Origin: Symbiodinium microadriaticum
Lineage: Eukaryota > Sar > Dinophyceae > Suessiales > Symbiodiniaceae
Assembly: GCA_001939145.1 (NCBI GenBank)
Contig: LSRX01000067.1
Span: 1,014,265-1,078,264, forward strand
Length of the DNA stretch: 64,000 nt
Direction of reading: 5' to 3'
Position 1 is the stretch's first letter. Every line of letters starts with the position of its first letter. The position numbers were made by a program, and so were the translations under genes. The notes under the pieces are model-generated. The model saw only the letters and a list, made by a program, of their open reading frames with translations, had not been told where the DNA came from and made no database searches. Positions 37,701 through 49,829 of this stretch are shown one piece after another.

Positions 37701-39306
37701 AACAACCTAAATTCCAATGCCTAAACATCCCAACCCTAAACTGCGACATAACCTGAAAAGCCCAAACCCCCAACATCCCAGAAACCCCATGTCGATCCAT
37801 GTTCTACACCTGCCAATGCCTCCAAGAGTAAGGTCTTTCACCCCAAAAGCCCTGAGGGACCTAAACCCTACACCCCTGAACCCCTGAATCCCTAAAACCC
37901 CTGAAACCCCTATATCCCCTAAATCCCAAATCGATCCATAATGATGACCCTCGTGAAACCTCATGAAAGCCTCTGAGAACCCTATGAAACCCTTACGCCT
38001 TGTAAAGCCCCACAGAAAGCCCAACCAAACCCCTAAACCCGAAACCCTAAAACCCCCAAGTCCTTAACCGAAACCCTAAACCCCAAAGTCCTTAACCGAA
38101 ACCCGAATCATGCCCAAATTGGCCGTCGAGATCGAGCTGATACCCATGCCCACACGCAGAGCGTCGACGCCGCAGTCCTTACGGGTTCAGGGCTTCAGGG
38201 GTCCAAGGCTTTAAGGTTAGGGTCTAATATAGGGGCCTCAATAATTAGAATAGGGTTTTGGGGCCCATCTTTTACGATATTTGGAATAAGGATGGCCCAA
38301 AAGGTTTAGGTATTTTTTTAAGCCTCTATATTAGTGCCCAAGCGAACTCCCTAAGAAATAGCTTCGGGTTCAAGGTCTAGGGTTTAGGCCCATAGCCGTG
38401 TCTCTCCTTCCACTTGCTGTCACATATCACCGGATCACGGAGACGCAGCACAAGTAGAAGCGGAAGCTTGAGATGATGTGATACTACACACCCGTAAGGA
38501 GGAACTGTACCTTAAAGTAGGGGTTAAGGTTCAGATACCACATAGGAAGACAGCATGTCATAAAACAAAGCATATAGGTCCCTTACTCTTAAGGGCCACT
38601 TGGTGCTTATGAGGATTTCCAACAATTTTCAGACGACGGGGTCACGCCGCAGCGGGAACAAACTCCGCGCACTGAGTCGCCCGTGGCAGTCCAGAATGCC
38701 TTTGAATGGTCACAACACACCCTCTCTTCGAACGAAGCCGTCGGTTCAAGAACTCCCTGCGCAGTGGGGGTTGAAAGAAACCGTTTAGGTTTCAAGGATG
38801 AGGAATCCGTCAAATAGCCAGAATCCCGCACCCAAAGAACAAACTATGGACCTGTATTTTTCAATCGAGAAAAGGGCGAACCTTAACTTCGGACAACACA
38901 AAACCTTGAGGAGCCCATGAACTCCGCGAAACAACTACAAGGCATCTGGACAGGGTCCCACTCACTGTGTAAAATTACGACCTGAAAAAGTAGAGCAGGG
39001 TTCCGGGGGTTTAGGACTGTATTGTGATATAAAGTTGTGTCAGTACCACTCAGAACCCCATATTATACAACAAGCATATCACGACAATGATGGTATTACA
39101 AATTCTTCCGATGCCTGTAGAAAGGCCAGGTAGCCAACAAGTTTTTGGCTTGTCGTCGCGTAACCTCGGGGTCAACCAGCACACCCACCCAGCAGAGTGT
39201 TTTCTTTACTATTGTGGTAAATACTGGGCTGGGCGTCTTAATGATTGGAATGGGGTTTTCGGGTAGATTAACTACTCTCTACATTATACTTATGTATGTA
39301 TGTATG

Positions 39307-39344
<38 letters not shown>

Positions 39345-42300
39345 CCCCTTTAAAAAATTCTGGGCTATAAGTGGACACTGTTACAAGTGTTCAGACCTCT
39401 ATTGTGGCTTGAGAGTGCCACAGTTCGAGGGCTCGGGCCAGGTACTATTCTTAGTTCGATCGCGGTAGGATCCAGTTGAAGCCTCAGACAACCACGGGGT
39501 AGCACTGTTCTGGACGGGCATGGAATCCGTCTACTTGTGCTGAAGGTCATGAGAAAATAAAGTAGCTAGTTGTAAGACCAGTAACAGGAGCCTTCACACA
39601 TGTTCTTCTCCATGTATGTTGAAGGTATCGCTGAATTTTCATCCGAGCCTTCTCTCCGGAAGGTTTGCTGCATGGGCCTCTGGAGTCACGCTGGACATTG
39701 AACCGTTACGACGTGCTCATCTTTCAGCCTTGAAGAGTGCGGTTTGGGGATCTACGGTTGGCTCCCACTGAAGCACTCGTCTTTCTGCAGTTGAGACAAA
39801 CAGCGACGTTCCCTCCAATCACCTGCATCTTCGGGTACTTCTGCTTGGTCCACCTGGATTCATCGCAGCGGTCAGCTTGTGTGGGGATTGGGCGATCAGG
39901 GCTTTAAGTTTAGGATCCCGCAGACCACTTGTGGTAGGGAATGCGAGATTCCAATACGTAATATAAGAGTGCAGGAGGGTAGACAAAGCCTTTCCCCGAA
40001 CAACGGGCGAGTAGCTGTGTACCGCAAGTATCCCGGAAGCGCATGCATTGTCTAGGCATGAGCTGTGTCGAAGGCAGCCTCTGTAACGTAAATATTTGGC
40101 TTCCGGCTTAAACCCTAAACCCTGAACCCTAAACCCTGAACCCTAAACCCTAAACTAAACCCTCCGAGCATTCGGCTGCAAGCGTATCGCACTCAAAACT
40201 CGTACTTCAACCCCGGCCCCACGCTAAGGACCAGTGGATGTCATCGAAGACCCCCACGGTAATCATATCAACAGTAACAGTAGCAAACCGAATAATAAGA
40301 ATAACGATAATAATATAATACCACAAAAAGTAATAAGACTAACGATACCAATAAGAGTAACACTACGAATCGCAATACACGGAGACACCGAGCAGGCTTT
40401 CAGGAGCAGGCCTGGGTCTGTCTTAGAGTGGTGCCCTAGCGGTGTATACCTGCATCAGCCGGCATTCCCGAAGGTAGGGTTTCGGGTTTAGAGCGCAAGG
40501 TTTAGGGCTTAGGCTTTAGACCTTTAGGGTTTAAGTAGATTTCGGTCGAAGTACGCGCTCGTTGAGGTACTTGGGAGCAAATCGTAGATTGACAGGCCTG
40601 TGCTCGATGTCGATGTCGCCAAGGACTCTGAGACTCTGCTTGACGTTGCTTAGGGCTCTGCTTGAGCCACTTAACAGGGGTTTAGGGTTTACGGTTAACT
40701 AAACCCTCAACCCGATACCCAGATCAAGAATGTGTAAGTTGAAAGTTGGACCTGCCTAATGATCTCCAGCTGGTCCTCGTTGTCGCCCTGCCTCAGATGT
40801 GTGCAGGACAGGCCGGGCAGGAACCCTTGTACTAACGCTTGTAGCATCTCCTATATAGAGTCCGCCACAGCCCCACAATAAAGCCCTACACCCTAACCCG
40901 AAACCCTTACCCATCGGCGTCACGCAGTTGATGCTCCGTCGACAGCAAGTCACCGTGCATACTGAAGGGGTTGAATAGTTGGAATAGGGCTTGGGTGGAC
41001 CCTATACTATGAATTGACTATGACTGCATTGGAACTATAAGTCCCAGCTGCTTATCAGGAACTCAGAACATCGAAAGCACGAACTGCACAGCGTACACTG
41101 AACTCCCCTCATCCGAACCTGGTCTTGCTATCTTTATCTGTCAAGGCAGGTTCAGCTTTCGACATCACCGCGAAGTAATACTTGAGTGAAGGCCAACAAG
41201 AGCGTTAAACATAATGAAGATATCCAGTTAACTTACTGCTGATGGAAGAGAAAAAACCAACATTGATAATAAGAACAGTTACCATAATGACAACCTGCAA
41301 CCTGAAGCCCCCAACCCTGCACCCTGAACCCCTTAACCCAAAACCGGGGCCCCTGGCCGGTTGTCAAAAGCGATCACGTCCGCCCCGGCGGCAACAAGCG
41401 CATCTACTCGCTCTTTCCGCTTCTCATCGAGAACCTCGGATAGCAACGGCTCGGGGAAGTTAAGGCAAGGACTCCGAACCAATACCCGCCCAAACAAAAC
41501 ACACCCAAACCAAGAACCCGCACGTCTGGAGCCATGTCCACGGCCCCAACGCCCTAAAGCCTAAACAGCAAACTCGTAGGGGTTGGGGGTTTAGAGTTTA
41601 GGGATAAAAACCAGCCAAAGCCAAAATGGCGTTGATGAGGATTCTTTTAGGGTTTACCTAAACCCGCAATGGCCCAACACTTATGAAAGGCTAGTAATCT
41701 ATATACACTTGGGGTCCAGGGAAAGTTTAGGGATAAAATTTATAGGCCCATCGTTAAAGAGCCCACAAGGTTCTTGTCAAAATTGGTGTTTATGTCTTCG
41801 GAGCTTGGCATATAGGGATTCACAAGATTATGAGGGTTTGTGAGCAGGGGATTTAAGAACTATGCAATAGCAACTGGGGTTTAGGGTTTAGTGTTCAGGG
41901 TTTAGGGTTTAGGGGGTAATGAGTATCCTGGTCGAGGTTATCCAAAGCGGCCATCACTGCGGCAGCCACCCGAAGGCTCTTGTTTTCATCCTGGGTTGCA
42001 AGAGGGCCGAGGCGATGTTGTTCAGGGTTTAGCATTTATAGGGTGTGCTCAAGGTTTATGGGTTTAGGGCTTAGGGGCTAGCAGTTAGGGTCTAATTAGG
42101 GTATAGGGGATCACACATCGCGTAGAAACTTCAAAGAATCAGCAGCAATGTGTAGGATCTAGGTGCTTGAAACTGAACAGGTCCGATGTAGTTGAGCAGT
42201 TGGCAATGATAAATGTTGGTGTGTCGTTACATACATGCTAGAGGAAGAGGCGCTATACGTGCAAACAAAGATGACTACTCTTGATGTGTACAAGTCCAGA

Positions 42301-42798
42301 AGCTTATGCATGTGCACCGTCCTGTTTCAAATTCGTGTACGCACATATGCTTTATATGCTAGGTTTTTCAGTATGGTATGGCTTTAGTCTCTGGGTTCCT
42401 ATTGTAATATAACTAACCCAAGAATGCATCTGCTTTTTCTCCAGTGGGTTGCTCAACAGCCTTGTAAACCTCCAAACCCTAAACCTGAAACCAAACAAGC
42501 AAGACAAAACCTCAGGCCCCAAATCAAACGCAACATAGGTTAAGTAGAGGACGTAACGGAACCCTAAGAAAATAGAGCCCCAAAGTCACAAACCAGCTCC
42601 AGCAGCCTCTAAACCTAACATCTACAGCCTGAACCCTTACAAAGCCCAAGGAAACCCTGTGCAACCTTTTGCTTTCAATCCTATGTATAAGTAGGTCCCC
42701 CAATAGTACCCTCTGATCCTGTCGATTTTGAGGTCTCCCTATAGCTAAAGCTGAAGGATAGATCTGCATTTCACATGTCTTCTGTGTGTGTATTATAC

Positions 42799-42831
<33 letters not shown>

Positions 42832-45800
42832 GGTGTGTGTGTGTGAGAGAGAGAGACTGTGCTGGCACTTATCCACTGCACACACACGTGTGTGCATGTT
42901 CGTGCCAGACATGTGTATGTATACCTGGTGCATCTGCATGTCGTCCGGGTCAAGTACGCACTTCTACCGAAGAAGCAGCATTTATGGAGACGGCCCGTGA
43001 TGAAGAAGGCTTCCGCCACCCTTAAACCCGAAGACTCAACCTGCAAAGCCCCCCTGCCAAGGACTTAAGGCAGGATTCTGCAGCCTCCACACAACCAGAA
43101 ACAATAGCAAGGCCCTAAAACCTAGAGCCTAAGCCCTTTGAAGCCCTCTGAAGACCTCTGAAGCACCAGAATGCGGGTCCTTGGTAGCATCCGGAAAATC
43201 CTGATTCTTGAGGAGATCCGTGCGCGAGAGCAAGGCAACCAGCTCCCCTGACGACAAGACAGCTTCTTCGATTCCATCCGCAAGCCCCGAAAGTGTCCTT
43301 GAAACAGCCTACTCGAGGGTCTAGAGCTCAAAACCCTAAACCCTTAACCCTTAACCCCGGCTTTAACACCCAAACAAACCCTTCAAGCAAAACAAGGGAT
43401 TCAGGCTTCAGCGCCAGGTTCGAGGCGCAAGCTTCGTACGATCCCACGGCTGCATGGCAGGGTTTAGGGCTTTAAGGCATTTTGGGGCTGGCTTTTCGGG
43501 TTTAGGGTTGAGGGGTAGAGGGTTGAGGGTTTATTTGGTGGTTTGGGGGCTTGGGGGTTAGGGTTTGGGGCTTCTGAGATTTTGGGGTTTAGGGGCTTGG
43601 GAGCTTGGAAGTTTAGGGTAGTTGTAGGGTCTTGGGGGTGTGGGGCTTTGCGAGTTTAGGGTGTAGGAGGTGTAGGAGTTTTGGGGTTTAGGGCTCACTG
43701 TTTAAGCAGAGATACCCCAATCACAAGGGAGAAGCCTCGCTTGAAGACTCGCTGGACATAGCAACTACTTCAGAAAATCCCGATTAGAGTACTTGTAAGG
43801 CCGGCTCGAAGCCCACTGATCCTAAACCCCACTGAATAGTAGACATCCCCTATACAACCTTGATAAACGCCTACATACTAGATTCTCAAACGTTATTATC
43901 ATCATACCCTGTCTGCAAGAAATATGGAAGTCTGAATAAGTGATTTTCAAATTGAAGTAGTGCTATCTTCAGGTCGCGCTAAGTTTGTGATTTAGCAGAG
44001 TGTACCCCAAAACCGAAACGCTATTCTCATTCTCAAGGCCCCTATTTTAAACCCCTAAACACTATAAGCCAAATACCCCAAACCCCCTAAACTCAAACCC
44101 CAAAGGCCCCAAACCCCGACACCCCGAAAAATAAAAACGCTAAACAGGCCCTAAACCCCTAAGCCCTAACACACCACAACCCCCTGAAGCCCGAGTCTGA
44201 GGGCCTACAGGCCTAAACCCTAAACGCTATAAACCCCGAGGGCCTTTGCCATTCAGGATCGGGAGCTTTCCCTTCTTCGACGAGCATAGGACTTCGTTGG
44301 CTTCCCTGAGGTGCGAGACGCTGAAGAGCAACCAACCCCAAACCCTAAACTCTGAACCCTATAACCCTAGACTCTGAACCCTAAACTCTGAAACCTAAAC
44401 CCTAAACTCTAATAACCCTTAACCCTGAACCCTGAATACTAAACTCTGAACCCTAAACCCTAAGCCTCCGGGTCTAGGGTTTAGAGTTTACGTGTCGGGG
44501 TACAGGCTGGCTGCTAGTTCTGGATGCTCATGGTCGGGGCATGTGAATACACATACATACATACATACATACATACATACATACATACATACATGAATGC
44601 ATGCATGCCATGCATGCATGCATGCATGCATGCATGCATGCATACATACTTATGTATGTGCGTATATATATATATGTACATACATATACATATACATGTA
44701 CATATATACATATGAAGCACATTTACATATGCATAGAAAGTACATATATATATATACAATTATATATACACACAGACATAAATGCATGTGTGCATGCATG
44801 CATATGGAATATGTATGCATGTATGAATATGTATGAACATTTCTGTATACATGTATGTATGTATGCATGCATGCACGGATGCATGTATGTATGTGTGTAT
44901 GCATGCATGCATGCATGCATGTATAATATGCATACATGTAAGGATGGATGGATGGATGGATGGATGGATGGATGGATGGATGGATGGATGTGTGTGTTTG
45001 GGGGGGGTCTCTGTCTGTGTGTGTGTGTGCATTGTACGAATACTAATGTTGCTTTACAAAGCTGCAGCTGCCTGTGCACAGTGTATAGTATATACATAAA
45101 TGCACACACGCATGTCTGCAAGATAACTTGCTTTCTTCGATTTGTTTTTGCTTGGTGGTCTTGCTGGCCTACATGTCTGTGATCTACTCGATTATTGCTC
45201 TCTCTCCGATGCTTTGCATGCTCTGGGTTTTGGCTTGCCGGGGCGCTTCAAGCCGATGCCCTCCTTGGCAGTCAACAGCTTCTCTGCGGGAGTCATGAAC
45301 TCCTTAGTGGGATTCGCACCCTCCATCGCAGTTCCCAGCAAGCCTGTGACTGACAGAACATACTTGAAGTATCTGGCTTGCAAGACTAGAATCCAGAGAT
45401 GTTGAGACGGCTTACAGCGTATGTAAGGATCATGAAAAACGGTATCTAAATGGTTTAGTTTAGTTCAGACCTCTACATTATCTAGAACTTGTTCGGAATC
45501 ACATGCTGGGCTTCTCAGATCGGGGAGAGCTGGGCTTGGGCTTTCGCGGAGTTCTGGTCCGACTAAGTACTCTTAGTTTTGGTTTTTAGAAAGTTTAAAC
45601 CTTAACTCTAGCGCTGCAGAAAAAGCACTGTAAATCCTTATAGACTGACCCTGTGATAGAGGACCTAAAGCTGCATGTACAAGTTGGAACCTGCATGAAT
45701 TTTGCCCGAAGGAGTCCGCAAAGCCACAACCCTAAAGCCTAAACACTGAACCTTAAAACTTAAACCCTCAAACGTATACCCTAAGCCCAAAATGAGCACC

Positions 45801-48800
45801 CAAAAAACATATCTCTGGCATAGGCGCCGACACCACCACGGAGTTGTGGTCCACAAACTCGGCATCGCGGCGGGTGACGAGACCGAGAAGCTTGGACTTC
45901 AGCTTGCCATCCTCTTTTCGGGGTCTTAGAGTTTAGGGTTTAGGGTTTGGGGTTTAGGGTTTACGGTTTAGGGCTTAAGGGTTTAAGTGCTTAAGGGTTT
46001 AAGGGTTTAGGGTTTTTGGGTTTTGGGTTTAGGGGGTCTTAGAGTTTAGGATTCTAGGGCGTAGGGTTTAGGATTTTCGGGTTTGGGGTTTAGGATCTTT
46101 GGGTTGAGGGTTTGGGGTTCTAGGGTCTTTGGAGTTTTGGGGTGCTCGGAATTTCTAGGGTTTAGAAAGTTGGGGTCTTAGGGGTTTTCGGGTCCCGGGA
46201 GTTGGCTTTGGGGGGGTTTTGAGGGGTTCAGACTTTGGGGGGTTTTCGGGTCTTCTGGGGTGTAGGGCTTTTCTACAAGATTGCGCCGACAACTCTGTAC
46301 GGATGTTATAACAGACTCCTCGGTCCAATCTTAACCCTGCAAGGAATAACCCTATAAGGAGCCCTGGCACTAAACCCCGACCCCTGGGCCCTAAACCCTG
46401 AAGCAAGGCTATTTCCCTAGGCCTCCTAGGCCTTAAAATCCTCAGCCCCACCAGAAGATTCCGCTGTGGCTACGGGCTTTACAAGGCTTAGGCGTGGTTT
46501 TTTTTTGGTGTTTTTTGGGAGGGGGGGGTTGGGGTTTAGGGGTTTTAGGGTTTACCCTAAACCCGAAACCCCTAAACCCTAAACCCCTAAGTTTAGGGCG
46601 TAGGAGCGCTGGGCCACTGGGCTGGACGTGAGCCTCCGCCGGAGCCGAGCTTCAAGGCCTCTCGAAATGCGACTCGTCCGGGTCCCAGGCCTTCTACTAC
46701 CTAAACCCTGTAAACCCTAAACCCTAAACTTCATACTACCTAAACCCTAAATCCTAAACTTCTACTACCTAAACCCTCTAAACCCTAAACCGCCAGGCGC
46801 GGCCCTGAGCCCACGGGCAAACCAAGCTACTTGCGCTTTGTAAAAGCACTGCGTTGCAGGAAGCGCTTTTGGACGAGGTGTACAGCGCGTTTGGCGCCCT
46901 TGAACTTCTCCTGCCCAGCTCTGCCAAACACTCAAAAAGGCACGGCAGGTGCAGGTGCGGCAGGTGTAGCAAGACATCGTGTTGCCTGACTGCAAGGTGC
47001 GGGTGGATGTCAAGGTCAGGGTCGCAGGCAGCTTTGAACCCCTTACCTCGCCTTTGTGCCACTTCGCAGCGGAGGAGTGACCGGCCGCGGTGAGGCTTAG
47101 GGTCTGAGATTTCGGAACTTTAGGACGACTTGTAAGGCAGGCTCATGCAGGGCTTAAGATGTGCGGTTAAGTTTAGGGGCTCAGAGATCGATGGAACACC
47201 TCACATACATGCCAGACAGCCTTGGATTCCAATCCTGGATGAACAAGCAGCTTGTTTCGTCACATGGGCTGAAGACAAACGAACACAAGCGGTTCCAGGA
47301 TCATGGCCCAACCTGACTCGCTTGGCCTAATCGTGCATGCGTCTACCACGGCAAAAGGCGAGCTTTTAATATAGGGGCCTAAATAACTACCAACACTATT
47401 TTGGGGGTTCCTTGTTATAACTATAGTATAATATACCCCAAGACCCTATTCTAATTATTGAGGCCCCTATGTTACGCTGAATGAAGAGGTGATTGATGCG
47501 ACGTCCTGTGCTCGACAAGTGGCTCACAGCATGCGAAAGATCCCATGCGCGTTCCTTCATCATTCATCTGATGGGAGGCTCTTGGCACGACTGCCTCCTG
47601 GATGAAATGTAAAACTGTAGCTCATGAGGAGCGAATTGGCAGTTGTTCCACGTCAGCCAGCAGCGCTTGAAAAGCTGTGGGCTCTTGCAAGGGCGGGCTT
47701 TGAGCATCCCAAAGATGAATATGTACAGGGCGATACAGATTTTAGGATTTATAGATCACATCAAATCAACCCTCTGTGGAGACCTGCCCCGAGTCCTCCG
47801 TCACGGGGAAGCCGGAAAAGCCACCTGAGCTCCGGCTGTCAGGAGCTTTTGTCTACCATGTGCGGCTTGCCTCAGCTGCTTTATCCCATCTTTCAGAAGT
47901 CGAAGAACAACGAACCCGAAATCCCTAAACCCTAAACCCTGGATCAAAAGACAAGGCACATGTTTCTTGAAGCTTCATCAGCTCCTTGTGCGTCATGCTC
48001 GGAGAGATGCATGCAGGCTTGCCTCAGGGCTTCGTTCCAAGAAGGCGCGAGCAGGACCAAATCACTAATGTAGGGGCCTTGCAATAGTCGAACGGTATGG
48101 TTTCGGGGTTCTTGTCGCATAATGACAATAGCGCATAAGGACTGCAAGGGGTTAATCAATACGGATTATTCAGACCCCTAGAGTGCGCCCGTCCGTGCTC
48201 CAAGCAACAGCTTCTGAGTTCGAACAGCCATTCTAGGGTTTAAGGTTTGGGGTAATGTGACTTAACCAACGCCAGACTGCCCGAACTCCTATTATGGCAG
48301 CTAGCAGGAAGCCGACCGAGATGGCGCCAGATTCACAACGGGCCCGATGCATCACTGCACCGAAAAACTGGCCTTGCACTCGGCCGAGCAGCTTATGAAG
48401 CCCTGCTCGAAGCGCTTCACCGCGCGGACGAGATCTGCTTGCGCATCCACCTTGGTTCAAACTCACACCTTCAATTCCTCAGCAGAAACACCGTGTCTTT
48501 GCACTGCAAGTAACTATAAGGTATTACCAGCACCATCATCATGTTCACAAATATGCTAGCACTGCTCAGAAGCTGGGGCCAAACATGACTAGGCAACAAA
48601 TCTCATCATTCAGGGCTTTGGGATGCCCAGGCCGGGTACACAAAGCACAAAGCACAGCTCGAGCTTTCACGGCAATTTCACCCCCTTGGCCCAAGACATT
48701 TTGGCCCGAAAGCCTCAAAGGAAATCGCCCACTGCAAGGCCGACGGCCCCAACCCTAAGGCGTACATGCCAAGATGCCGGAAGCTTCGAATGGATGATTC

Positions 48801-49438
48801 CGATGCCACCTGCTCGTGAGGATCATCAGGGTGAAGAGTATTATGACTGTCGTTCTTATTCTGGCTGTTGTTTTGTGTTAAGGTTACTGTTCATTATGAC
48901 TGATATTGTTATTCAAACTTTTAAATGGTTATTTCCATTAATGTTGCTATTTCTGCTATTATTATTGTTGCTGGATTCGGGGCGGGCTTCGGATCTCGGG
49001 CACGAACCCAAAGCCCATCCGTGACCTCATCAGAAACACAGAGGTCGAGCTGGCTGCTGACCGGTTCTACTGCTGCTAGCAATCGGCATCATGAGAGTCT
49101 GTGTGAGAGTCTGTGGCAAATTTTAGTGCCAATGTTATTGTCATTCTTATTCTTGTTATTGTCATTGTTAGTGTTATGAGAATGATCTTGGCCTTCAGCC
49201 TTGAGCGGTATCTCCACTTCTCTGGCTAAGGTTCGTCAAGACTACTGACCATTGCAAATGTTGTTACGGCGTAATCGTCGCAGAGGGAATGGTAAGATCA
49301 GCCGGAGGAGTTTGAGAAGAGGCGGAACTGGAGTGGCAGAAGTTAGAGTAATAGGTGTAGCAGCAGTGACATCGTGGGTGGCACTAGTGGCAGTAGTAGA
49401 GGCGGTGGTGGTGGTGGTGGTGGTGGTGGTGGTGGTGG

Positions 49439-49471
<33 letters not shown>

Positions 49472-49798
49472 CCGTCGTACGAGAGTAGCACAGTAGCAGT
49501 TACGTCGTCAGAGTAGTGGTGGGAGTAGAAGTAGTAATCGTCGCAGTCGTCGTAGTAAGTAGGAGTAGGAGTAGGAGNNNNNNNNNNNNNNNNNNNNNNN
49601 NNNNNNNNNNNNNNNNNNNNNNNNNNNNNNNNNNNNNNNNNNNNNNNNNNNNNNNNNNNNNNNNNNNNNNNNNNNNNNNNNNNNNNNNNNNNNNNNNNNN
49701 NNNNNNNNNNNNNNNNNNNNNNNNNNNNNNNNNNNNNNNNNNNNNNNNNNNNNNNNNNNNNNNNNNNNNNNNNNNNNNNNNNNNNNNNNNNNNNNNNN

Positions 49799-49829
<31 letters not shown>

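Larger units (their letters stand above)
46570..48072. repeat. 1,503-bp duplicated block, copy 1
   Basis: Identical by line-by-line reading to 50918-52420 at an offset of 4,348. It holds IMPDH exons 4 and 5, in their proper place in the gene, and one copy of hairpin family B. Confidence 0.95.

Noticed and set aside
38610..38756. Protein-like minus frame [13 protein letters not shown]...CSRCGV with a good acceptor
   Set aside because: It lies inside the IMPDH intron between exons 14 and 15, which join cleanly without it. It shows how weak isolated exon-like frames are.
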